Assembly: GCA_023416895.1 (NCBI GenBank)
Contig: JAEZGQ010000123.1
Span: forward strand, 1-6,703
Direction: 5' to 3'
Source of the DNA: Bacillota bacterium
Lineage (GTDB): Bacteria; Bacillota; Clostridia; Christensenellales; CAG-138
DNA length: 6,703 nucleotides
Positions within the stretch are counted from its first letter, which is position 1; every line of letters begins with the position of its first letter. Position numbers and translations under genes: made by a program. Under the pieces are notes generated by a model. That model made no database searches, was not told the origin of the DNA, and saw only the letters and a program-made list of their open reading frames with translations. Of the stretch, positions 1 to 4,784 are shown one piece after another.

Positions 1-968
1 CCCGCGGCAGTCGAAAGAAACGCCATCATGGGCTGCTGAAGGTCGGTCGGGAAGCCCGGATAGGGCAATGTTTTTAGGTTCACCGCGCGGGGACGGCTCT
101 GCGAGGTGACGCGGATGAAAAATTCGCGCCCGTCGTCGCCCTCAATCACGCGCACGCCGCTTTCCATAAGCTTGGCGGAAATGGCCTCAAGGTGCGTGGG
201 AATGACGTTGTTGATCACAACGTCGCCGCGCGTAGCAGCTGCTGCGATCATAAAGGTACCTGCTTCGATTTGGTCGGGAATGATGGCGTAGGTGCAGCCG
301 TGAAGCTTCCGGCCACCCGCGATACGAATCACGTCCGTGCCCGCACCCCTCACCGAAGCGCCCATCATATTCAAAAAGTTCGCCACATCCACAACATGCG
401 GCTCCTTGGCCGCGTTGTTGATGATGGTAACGCCCTCTGCGCCAACCGCAGCGAGCATGATGTTGATGGTTGCGCCAACGCTCACCACGTCGAGGTAAAT
501 TTCCGCACCCTTGAGCTTTGTCGCCTGCGCACGTACGACGCCGCCCTTGATAACGACCTCTGCGCCGAGCGCACGCATGCCCTTAATGTGCTGGTCGATG
601 GGCCTTTGGCCGATGGAACAGCCGCCCGGCAGCGCGATCTCCGCGTAGCCGTAGCGCCCCAAAAGCGCGCCGAGCAAATAGTACGACGCGCGAAGAAGGC
701 TAACCATTTCGAAGGTAACGCTGTGGGTGTTGATGCCCCGCGGGTCAATGCGCATCCCTTGGTCGGGCGTAAATTCCACGGTAGCTCCCATACGGATGAG
801 GATCTGTTCGAGAATGCGAACATCCTCAATTGCGGGAAGGTTTTCGATCCGGCAGCTTTCCCCTGCCAGTATGGCTGCGGGAATGATGGCCAGTGCGGCG
901 TTTTTTGCGCCGCTGATGGTAACAACGCCTTCCAGGCGGTTGCCGCCGTTGATGATAAAGTGCGACAT
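1..968 (-). CDS. murA: MurA, UDP-N-acetylglucosamine 1-carboxyvinyltransferase (partial, C-terminus off the left edge)
   Basis: This cytoplasmic enzyme transfers enolpyruvate from phosphoenolpyruvate to UDP-GlcNAc, the first committed step of peptidoglycan synthesis and the step blocked by fosfomycin. About 322 residues are present of roughly 420 usual for the family, so the last quarter lies beyond base 1. The N-terminus reads MSHFIINGGNRLEG and is followed by SGAKNAAL, with K22 and N23 of the UDP-GlcNAc/PEP site. The catalytic loop PGGCSIGQRPIDQHI carries the essential cysteine as C117 (codon at 620-618), so fosfomycin sensitivity is expected. PYPGFPTD near residues 302-309 carries the conserved active-site aspartate (D309). 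ATG at 968 has AGGAG at 980-976, seven bases upstream. The zinc-ribbon gene ends 56 bases upstream in the same direction, so co-transcription is likely. Many Firmicutes carry two MurA paralogues (MurA and MurZ); I cannot tell which this is. The reading frame is intact. Confidence 0.97.
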   Translation of the reverse strand, partial: MSHFIINGGNRLEGVVTISGAKNAALAIIPAAILAGESCRIENLPAIEDVRILEQILIRMGATVEFTPDQGMRIDPRGINTHSVTFEMVSLLRASYYLLGALLGRYGYAEIALPGGCSIGQRPIDQHIKGMRALGAEVVIKGGVVRAQATKLKGAEIYLDVVSVGATINIMLAAVGAEGVTIINNAAKEPHVVDVANFLNMMGASVRGAGTDVIRIAGGRKLHGCTYAIIPDQIEAGTFMIAAAATRGDVVINNVIPTHLEAISAKLMESGVRVIEGDDGREFFIRVTSQSRPRAVNLKTLPYPGFPTDLQQPMMAFLSTAA

Positions 969-1024
969 CAGCGCTCTCCTAACGATGAAGTTTGGAACGG
1001 AAATTTATAGCGTGTTCGGTACCT

Positions 1025-1216
1025 TTAATGGCAACCGGAACAGCACGAGCAGGAACCCGAGCAGCCCTCCTTGGGCGAGCCGACGCACTTCCCTTCGTAC
1101 GCACGCTCCGTTTCACCGCCGCAATCAGGGCAGCGAACCTCGTTTATCTTCGCCAAAGGTATCAATTCGTCGAACACCTTGGCGCACACCTTGCATTTAA
1201 ATTTCAACAATGCCAT
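1025..1216 (-). CDS. FmdB-type zinc-ribbon small protein, 63 aa
   Basis: A small protein of the FmdB/CxxC_CXXC_SSSS zinc-ribbon type. It has a short N-terminal strand, then CKVC (C8, C11), about 17 residues with a hydrophobic turn, and CPDC (C29, C32), which together would hold one zinc ion. The family usually begins MPxYEYxC; here it is MALLKFKCKVC. The last 20 residues form an unusually cysteine-dense tail (C44, C52, C56, C58, C59, C62 and H63) with Gly and Ser between. FmdB proteins were named as putative regulators, but their biochemical role is unproven and I infer no specific function. ATG at 1216 has GGGAAG at 1228-1223, six bases upstream. A promoter-like pair lies at 1275-1247. The gene lies between the M23 protein (92 bases upstream) and murA (56 bases downstream), all on one strand, so it may be the first gene of a two-gene unit with murA. 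Confidence 0.88.
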   Translation of the reverse strand: MALLKFKCKVCAKVFDELIPLAKINEVRCPDCGGETERAYEGKCVGSPKEGCSGSCSCCSGCH

Positions 1217-1246
1217 TGCTGTCTTCCCGTAACTGTTGATTTTTGT

Positions 1247-1275
1247 ATTGTATCATCCCGCGGCGCATTTGTACA
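1247..1275 (-). promoter_or_regulatory. Candidate sigma-A-type promoter for the zinc-ribbon gene and murA
   Basis: On the minus strand TGTACA (1275-1270, four of six to TTGACA) and TACAAT (1252-1247, five of six to TATAAT) are separated by 17 bases. Transcription would begin near 1240, giving a leader of about 24 bases that includes the GGGAAG ribosome binding site. It could let fmdB-murA be expressed apart from the M23 gene. Match by eye only. Confidence 0.4.
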
Positions 1276-1287
1276 GTTCTCACGCCC

Positions 1288-1307
1288 GCTGCCGGCCACT
1301 CGCCGGC
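1288..1307 (-). other. Short GC-rich inverted repeat just after the M23 gene
   Basis: Within the 92-base gap downstream of the M23 stop codon, the minus strand reads GCCGGC, a five-base loop and GCCGGC. It can form a compact six-pair hairpin starting a few bases after the stop. No T-run follows, so it is not a canonical intrinsic terminator. It may protect the 3' end or slow polymerase, or it may be chance in GC-rich DNA. Confidence 0.3.
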
Positions 1308-1308
1308 C

Positions 1309-2589
1309 TCACGGCAAATAGTAACGCGGGTTATACGCAAAGCCGTCGATGCGAAGCTCGAAGTGGAGCCCGCCCTTCTCGCCATATTGCGGTGCTCCCG
1401 CGGTGGCAATCTGCTGCCCTTTTTCCACCTTGTCGTGAAGCGCCACGAGCGCGCTTTGAAGATGGGCGTACCGCGTCAAAAACCCGTTTCCGTGATCGAC
1501 CTCCACCGTAAGCCCGTAGTTGCCGCGCACAAGCACGCTCACCACAACGCCTGCCTCTGCGGCATATACATAAGCGCCTTCGTCAATCTCGTAGTCGAGC
1601 CCGAAATGCATGGAGCCGTTTCTCCGCCCGAAGTTGGAAACTATCTCCCCTTCAACGGGTGCTGCAAAAGAAAGCCCTTCTGCGTCCTTTCCCTTTTTGC
1701 CCTCTCTCCTGCCCGGCTCACCGCTTTTTTGTGCGAGCGTTCCTACACGTATCACGCGGTTCTCGCTTTCGCGCGTCACGGTCTGCTCGCCAGTCTCCTT
1801 CTTTTTCTGTTCGCCGTTTTGGTATACGATGCGCGTAACTACGGCGCTTTCGCCCGTGCGCCCCATGCTTTCCACAACGCGAAGCCCCGCGAAAAGCGTT
1901 TCATCCTTTTTTGTTTCCTCTTCATAGGATATGCTGGCTGTGCTTTGGATGAGCAGCACCGTTTCTACCTTGAGCGGACGCCGCCCGTTGACAAGCGTTT
2001 CATAAAGCGCCTCGAGCGTGGTAAGCTCCGTGGCGTCGGGTGCGTCCTCCAACTCCACCTCGTCCAAAAAGGAGCTTGTAAGCTGCCCCTCTTCCACAAT
2101 TATGGCCTCATAGTTCGCCTTGATGTCGTGCAAAAGCTCCTCGGCGGCCTCGCGGCTTGCAAGCACCCCCACGGTTTTACCGTTTACCACCACGGCGGTT
2201 TGCACAAAAACGGGCGTTGGCACAGCGGCTTCCCCGCCCTGCGCAGGCGTGGCGGAGGGCAGCGGCGCGAGCGTTTGCGCAGGCGTGGGGCTTACGGTGG
2301 GCGGCGTGATTTGAGCAAAATCGGTCGGCGCAGGCGTACTTCTTATTACGGCAACTTCGCTTGCTGCACGGTAAAGCGGTATTGCGGCAAGCAGCAGCAA
2401 AAACGCAAGCACAGCAAACAGAGAAAAGCGCGCATCGCCGCTTTTTTTCGGGCGCGGCTTCTCTTCTTGCGCTTCGCTTTTCTGCGGCGCTTGGCTCTCC
2501 ACTTCATGCGTCTCGTTTGAAAAAACAGGCTTTTCCTTGGTTTCCTCAAACAGGTCTTGTGGTTGCGTGTGTTTCTCCATATGCTCCAT
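1309..2589 (-). CDS. Membrane-anchored G5-domain/M23 peptidase-like envelope protein, 426 aa
   Basis: Probable cell-wall protein with a single membrane pass. Residues 1-54 are a charged cytoplasmic tail, 55-73 one hydrophobic helix (FSLFAVLAFLLLLAAIPLY), and 84-127 a Pro/Thr/Ala-rich extracellular linker. A region near 130-205 (VVVNGKTVGVLASREAAEELL) resembles the unnamed domain that precedes LysM or G5 in many clostridial M23 proteins. A G5 domain covers about 209-285 and an M23 (LytM/lysostaphin) domain 306-426. The M23 zinc ligands are present: HFGLD with H328 and D332, and H409 in LHFEL; YAHL supplies H376. The first His of the HxH motif, a catalytic residue in active LytM enzymes, is replaced by G407, so endopeptidase activity is doubtful. 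Proximity to murA recalls spoIIQ of Bacillus, an M23-type sporulation protein, but the G5 domain and length differ, so I give no symbol. The start is uncertain: ATG 2589 has a poor ribosome site; ATG 2580 (M4) is the alternative. Confidence 0.9.
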   Translation of the reverse strand: MEHMEKHTQPQDLFEETKEKPVFSNETHEVESQAPQKSEAQEEKPRPKKSGDARFSLFAVLAFLLLLAAIPLYRAASEVAVIRSTPAPTDFAQITPPTVSPTPAQTLAPLPSATPAQGGEAAVPTPVFVQTAVVVNGKTVGVLASREAAEELLHDIKANYEAIIVEEGQLTSSFLDEVELEDAPDATELTTLEALYETLVNGRRPLKVETVLLIQSTASISYEEETKKDETLFAGLRVVESMGRTGESAVVTRIVYQNGEQKKKETGEQTVTRESENRVIRVGTLAQKSGEPGRREGKKGKDAEGLSFAAPVEGEIVSNFGRRNGSMHFGLDYEIDEGAYVYAAEAGVVVSVLVRGNYGLTVEVDHGNGFLTRYAHLQSALVALHDKVEKGQQIATAGAPQYGEKGGLHFELRIDGFAYNPRYYLP

Positions 2590-2616
2590 TATACTTCACA
2601 CCGTTGGATGCTTCAA
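2588..2616 (-). promoter_or_regulatory. Candidate promoter overlapping the start of the M23 gene
   Basis: On the minus strand TTGAAG (2616-2611) and a perfect TATAAT (2593-2588) lie 17 bases apart. The last two bases of the -10 box are the first two of the ATG at 2589. Transcription would start near 2581, leaving only the M4 ATG (2580) as a nearly leaderless start. A second perfect TATAAT lies upstream at 2652-2647 without a good -35 box; a transcript from it would include the full start region. I cannot say which is used. Confidence 0.4.
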
Positions 2617-2630
2617 GTTGGCACCCCTTT
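2596..2630 (-). other. Possible six-codon leader frame with strong Shine-Dalgarno ahead of the M23 gene
   Basis: The minus strand carries AAAGGGG (2630-2624), then seven bases, then TTG (2616) followed by five codons and TGA (2598-2596). The peptide would be M-K-H-P-T-V. The stop lies six bases before the ATG of the M23 gene and is in the same frame. This is the best ribosome binding site in the region, better than that of the M23 start itself, so translation could be coupled through it. It may also be chance, or it could reflect a change that moved the original start. Confidence 0.25.
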
Positions 2631-2691
2631 CAGCAAAATGTAAACAATTATAGATACGCTTCATTTTGTGGCCTTCTATCGCTCTGTTTTC

Positions 2692-2721
2692 TTGACAGCA
2701 CGCTTCGAAACGAAGTACACT
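2692..2721 (+). promoter_or_regulatory. Promoter for the lipoprotein gene
   Basis: A perfect TTGACA (2692-2697) is followed after 18 bases by TACACT (2716-2721, four of six to TATAAT). Transcription would begin near 2728, leaving a leader of about 50 bases before the ATG at 2780. A short palindrome, CTTCG-AAA-CGAAG (2703-2715), fills most of the spacer and could be a repressor site. Confidence 0.55.
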
Positions 2722-2779
2722 CGCAGTAAAAACCGGCGCATAGAACTTGTTCACGCGCGCCTGAAACGAGGTAATCGTT

Positions 2780-3580
2780 ATGAAACACAAACCTTTCGCG
2801 CTTATGGCGCTTGCCTGCTGCGCGTTGCTCCTTTTTTCGGGCTGCGCCGCATGGTTTGAAGCGCCCGCGCCGACCGCAACCCCGACTCTGCCCACAGAAA
2901 CGGCCTCCCCCGCTCCCGTAACCACACCCGTGAACCTTCTTACCTCCCCCGCACTCACCCCGTCGTCCGTTGAAAACGACGCCGCGCTTTCCGCCTATTT
3001 TTCAGAGAACTATAACCTTGGCTATGCCGAAGCCGCCTATGTTGATTTGACCCACGACGGCAACAACGAGCTAATCGTTGTGGAAATGCTCGGCGATGAC
3101 CTTGAAACACCGCTTATGCTTTCCTCGGTGACGGACTCCATTTCCTTTTTATCAGGCCGTATGCGTGTATTTTCCGTGATCGATGGTGCCGTGAGCCAAA
3201 TTTTTGAGCGTCAGAACCACTACGCGCACGTCGGCTGGATGCAGATTTACCTCTATACGGATGAAACGGGCGCGTACCTTTTTGACTACAACCCCTCTAT
3301 GTTCCAAGGGTATGCGGATTACATCTACACCCTGTTCTCGCTCGACGCAAAGGGTGAGGCCGTGGTGAAGGACAGCAACTCCTTTACCTTTGTGAGTGAA
3401 GGCGACGGTTTTGTTTCCGCCGATGGCAGCGGCAAGGACGTTTCCGCGGATGTAGCGGCATTTGAGGCGCTGGCGCAGGCCTATGTTGAAAAATCGCAGC
3501 CTATGCTTGTTTACTTTGAAACACTGGACGGCCAAGTGCTGTTTGATTACCTCAACCGCGAAAATTACATGCACTCGTAA
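2780..3580 (+). CDS. Secreted lipoprotein of unknown function with a DxTxDG calcium-loop-like motif, 266 aa
   Basis: The N-terminus is a lipoprotein signal peptide: basic MKHKP, a hydrophobic stretch to residue 19, then the lipobox FSGC with C22 as the predicted lipidated cysteine. Residues 28-62 form a Pro/Thr/Ser/Ala-rich linker (APAPTATPTLPTE) that would hold the folded part away from the membrane. The C-terminal domain begins near 65. YVDLTHDGNNELIVVE (87-102) resembles the D-x-N-x-D-G-x-x-E-L loops of FG-GAP/VCBS-like repeats and EF-hand-like calcium sites common in secreted Firmicutes proteins, but only one copy is seen. The rest is aromatic, with beta-rich segments (QIYLYTDETGAYLFDY), and I recognise no enzyme motif. 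ATG 2780 has GAGG at 2768-2771, eight bases upstream. The gene is divergent from the M23 gene and followed by a terminator, so it is probably monocistronic. Ligand and role are unknown. Confidence 0.88.
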   Translation: MKHKPFALMALACCALLLFSGCAAWFEAPAPTATPTLPTETASPAPVTTPVNLLTSPALTPSSVENDAALSAYFSENYNLGYAEAAYVDLTHDGNNELIVVEMLGDDLETPLMLSSVTDSISFLSGRMRVFSVIDGAVSQIFERQNHYAHVGWMQIYLYTDETGAYLFDYNPSMFQGYADYIYTLFSLDAKGEAVVKDSNSFTFVSEGDGFVSADGSGKDVSADVAAFEALAQAYVEKSQPMLVYFETLDGQVLFDYLNRENYMHS

Positions 3581-3601
3581 ACGCAATTCCTTTGCTCCTG
3601 C

Positions 3602-3634
3602 AAAACGGCCCGCGGATGTTCCGCGGGCCGTTTT
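3602..3634. terminator. Bidirectional intrinsic terminator between the lipoprotein gene and thiT
   Basis: A perfect 15-pair inverted repeat (3602-3616 with 3620-3634) has a three-base TGT loop. The arms start with AAAA and end with TTTT, so both strands give a GC-rich stem followed by U residues. It sits 21 bases after the lipoprotein stop and 16 bases past the thiT stop, and serves both converging genes. Confidence 0.93.
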
Positions 3635-3650
3635 ATAAACTCTTTTGTTT

Positions 3651-4343
3651 TTATACGCGCGCCTCCGTCGCAGGCTTCATCCTCTCAAGCAGCCGCCTTA
3701 CCGAAGGCAAAAGCGCCACCAGCACGCACAAAAGCGTATCCGTGCCGATGGTGGAGCCGTTGTAGGCGATGGAGTAAAGCCACGCGCTTTGAAAGCCCGC
3801 TTCTATCGCGTAGGCAGAGAAGAAAATCACCCCGCTGAGCGTGGAGCACACGAAGCGGCCAAATCCCGCCACGGCAAGCCCGAGCGGGAGCTTTTTGGGG
3901 AACAACGCCGCAAGCCCCAGACAGGTGAAACCCAAGGTATAATCCAGCAGAAACTGCGCCCAATGCACCACATAAGCGCCCTGCACCACCTGCAAAAAGC
4001 TGTAAGCAAGCGCCGCGGTAAAGCCGTACACGGGGCCGAACACCGCCGCGTAGGCCGCCACCGGCAGCATGCTCAGAAGCGTAACCGTACCACCCATGGG
4101 CAGTTCAAAAAGCTTAAAATAGCTCAAAACAAACGAAAGGCTCAAACAGAGCGCCCCGTAGACGAGCGCGCGCACGTCGGTTTTTCTTTTTCCGACGCCG
4201 GACACGGCGCCTTCCTTCTTGTGTCGCGCGCGAAGCGCCAGAAGCACAAAAACAAATACGATCGCGGCCGCAATGCCCAAAACAAGGAGCAGCACGCCCT
4301 TCGCGTCGAGCGACGCGAGTTCCTCAAAAAGCTTGAACGTCAT
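3651..4343 (-). CDS. thiT: ThiT, thiamine-specific ECF transporter S component, 230 aa
   Basis: Integral membrane protein that captures thiamine and works with a shared ECF energising module (two ATPases plus EcfT), none of which is encoded here. The core from about residue 57 has the ThiT/YuaJ signature: ALCLSLSFVLSYFKLFELPMGG, then TVTLLSMLPV, YGFTAALAYSFLQ, HWAQFLLDYTLGF with following LGLAALF, SGVIFFSAYA, and YSIAYNGS. Several hydrophobic segments are consistent with the six-helix S-component fold. Ahead of the core is an extra helix (17-37) and a basic cytoplasmic stretch (38-57). I chose ATG 4343, which has GAGGTG about six bases upstream. An in-frame TTG at 4370 would add nine residues, but it lies in the U-tract of the leader terminator and is unlikely. 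Expression is controlled by the TPP riboswitch at 4439-4519, which independently supports the thiamine assignment. Confidence 0.95.
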   Translation of the reverse strand: MTFKLFEELASLDAKGVLLLVLGIAAAIVFVFVLLALRARHKKEGAVSGVGKRKTDVRALVYGALCLSLSFVLSYFKLFELPMGGTVTLLSMLPVAAYAAVFGPVYGFTAALAYSFLQVVQGAYVVHWAQFLLDYTLGFTCLGLAALFPKKLPLGLAVAGFGRFVCSTLSGVIFFSAYAIEAGFQSAWLYSIAYNGSTIGTDTLLCVLVALLPSVRRLLERMKPATEARV

Positions 4344-4368
4344 GGAAACCACCTCGATGTTTGATTTC

Positions 4369-4405
4369 AAACGAAAACCTCCGCCGCCAAATGGCCTGCG
4401 GAGGT
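4369..4405 (-). terminator. Riboswitch-controlled intrinsic terminator in the thiT leader
   Basis: On the minus strand ACCTCCGC (4405-4398) pairs with GCGGAGGT (4384-4377), with a small inner GCCA/TGGC helix and short loop, followed by TTTTCGTTT (ending at 4369). It lies downstream of the TPP aptamer and 26 bases before the thiT start codon. This is the expected expression platform: terminator formed when TPP is bound, thiT not transcribed. Confidence 0.88.
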
Positions 4406-4438
4406 AAAAGCGCGTTTCCGTTGCGTTTTGCTTTTCTC

Positions 4439-4519
4439 CCGCTTCCCTACGTCGGCATTATCCAGACAGGTTCCAAGGGTATTTCTCAGCCGGCGCAAAT
4501 GCGCCAGCGCCCCCAGCGG
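4439..4519 (-). ncRNA. TPP riboswitch aptamer (THI element)
   Basis: Read on the minus strand, the segment carries the conserved core: CTGAGA, then AATACCC, TTGGAACCTG, TCTGG, and ATAATGCCGACGTAGGGAA. P1 closes the aptamer by pairing CCGCT (4519-4515) with AGCGG (4443-4439). The P3 arm is a seven-pair hairpin, CTGGCGC-ATTT-GCGCCGG, directly before CTGAGA. CTGAGA binds the pyrimidine ring of thiamine pyrophosphate, and the P4/P5 side binds the diphosphate. It lies in the leader of thiT, between a consensus promoter and an intrinsic terminator, and should turn the gene off when cellular TPP is high. At about 81 bases it is a compact, complete member of the class. Confidence 0.97.
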
Positions 4520-4541
4520 ATGGTTGTTCGGTTGTAAGAGC

Positions 4542-4571
4542 ATTATAGGACGCACTTTGCCGCTTTGTCAA
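4542..4571 (-). promoter_or_regulatory. Consensus promoter for the riboswitch-thiT transcript
   Basis: On the minus strand a perfect TTGACA (4571-4566) and a perfect TATAAT (4547-4542) are 18 bases apart. Transcription would begin near 4535, about 16 bases before P1 of the aptamer, and give a leader of about 190 bases. A strong promoter with control by attenuation is typical of riboswitch units. Confidence 0.85.
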
Positions 4572-4629
4572 GCAAGGCAAAGCATAGCATACTTTCATAT
4601 TTCTGTGCCTTTGAATGGTTTTCTCGGCA

Positions 4630-4666
4630 CAAAACCGCAGGAACTTGAAAAAAAGTAGCGGTTTTG
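4630..4666. repeat. Inverted repeat between the divergent thiT and typA promoters
   Basis: CAAAACCGC (4630-4638) and GCGGTTTTG (4658-4666) are perfect nine-base arms around a 19-base A-rich loop. On either strand the second arm ends in TTTTG, giving it a weak terminator-like look, yet no gene ends nearby. It lies upstream of the typA -35 region and upstream of the thiT promoter, so it may be a protein-binding site, a transcription insulator or a relic. No other feature was seen in 4572-4678. Confidence 0.45.
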
Positions 4667-4678
4667 CTTGCATTTTTG

Positions 4679-4707
4679 TTGTGTTTTACGTTGCGCCGTT
4701 CTATAAT
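4679..4707 (+). promoter_or_regulatory. Candidate promoter for typA
   Basis: A perfect TATAAT (4702-4707) is preceded at 17 bases by TTGTGT (4679-4684), which keeps the TTG of the -35 consensus. Transcription would start near 4714, giving a leader of about 70 bases before the ATG at 4785. The -35 match is weak, so the exact promoter is uncertain. Confidence 0.5.
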
Positions 4708-4784
4708 AGCATGTTGTATTTTAGACTCGCGCGCCAATCCGGATACGGTTCGGCACGTTATATTTTAGGAAAAGGAACCGGTTT

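Noticed and set aside
192..1010. A 272-codon open frame on the plus strand across murA
   Set aside because: It is the antisense shadow of an unmistakable MurA, with low-complexity composition and no family signature.
1243..2520. A 425-codon open frame on the plus strand across the M23 gene
   Set aside because: It is antisense to a frame with clear membrane, G5 and M23 domains, its translation is rich in Arg, His and Cys with no recognisable domain, and GC-biased third positions create such frames.
2596..2958. A 120-codon minus-strand frame spanning the divergent promoter and the start of the lipoprotein gene
   Set aside because: It is antisense to the signal peptide and linker and has no domain; only its last six codons, with their own strong SD, are worth noting and are reported separately.
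4301..4318. TCGCGTCG-AG-CGACGCGA palindrome within the first codons of thiT
   Set aside because: The arms are eight bases in a GC-rich coding segment that encodes a normal ThiT N-terminus; one such match is plausible by chance in several kilobases.
3645..4364. A 239-codon open frame on the plus strand across thiT
   Set aside because: It is the near-exact antisense shadow of thiT, and its highly basic His- and Lys-rich translation has no domain.
4344..4370. TTG start giving ThiT nine more residues
   Set aside because: The TTG lies in the U-tract of the leader terminator with no proper ribosome site, whereas ATG 4343 has GAGGTG at good spacing.
4428..4658. A 76-codon plus-strand frame across the riboswitch region, and minus-strand frames in the same place
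   Set aside because: They run through the conserved TPP aptamer and promoter elements; base conservation there is explained by RNA structure.
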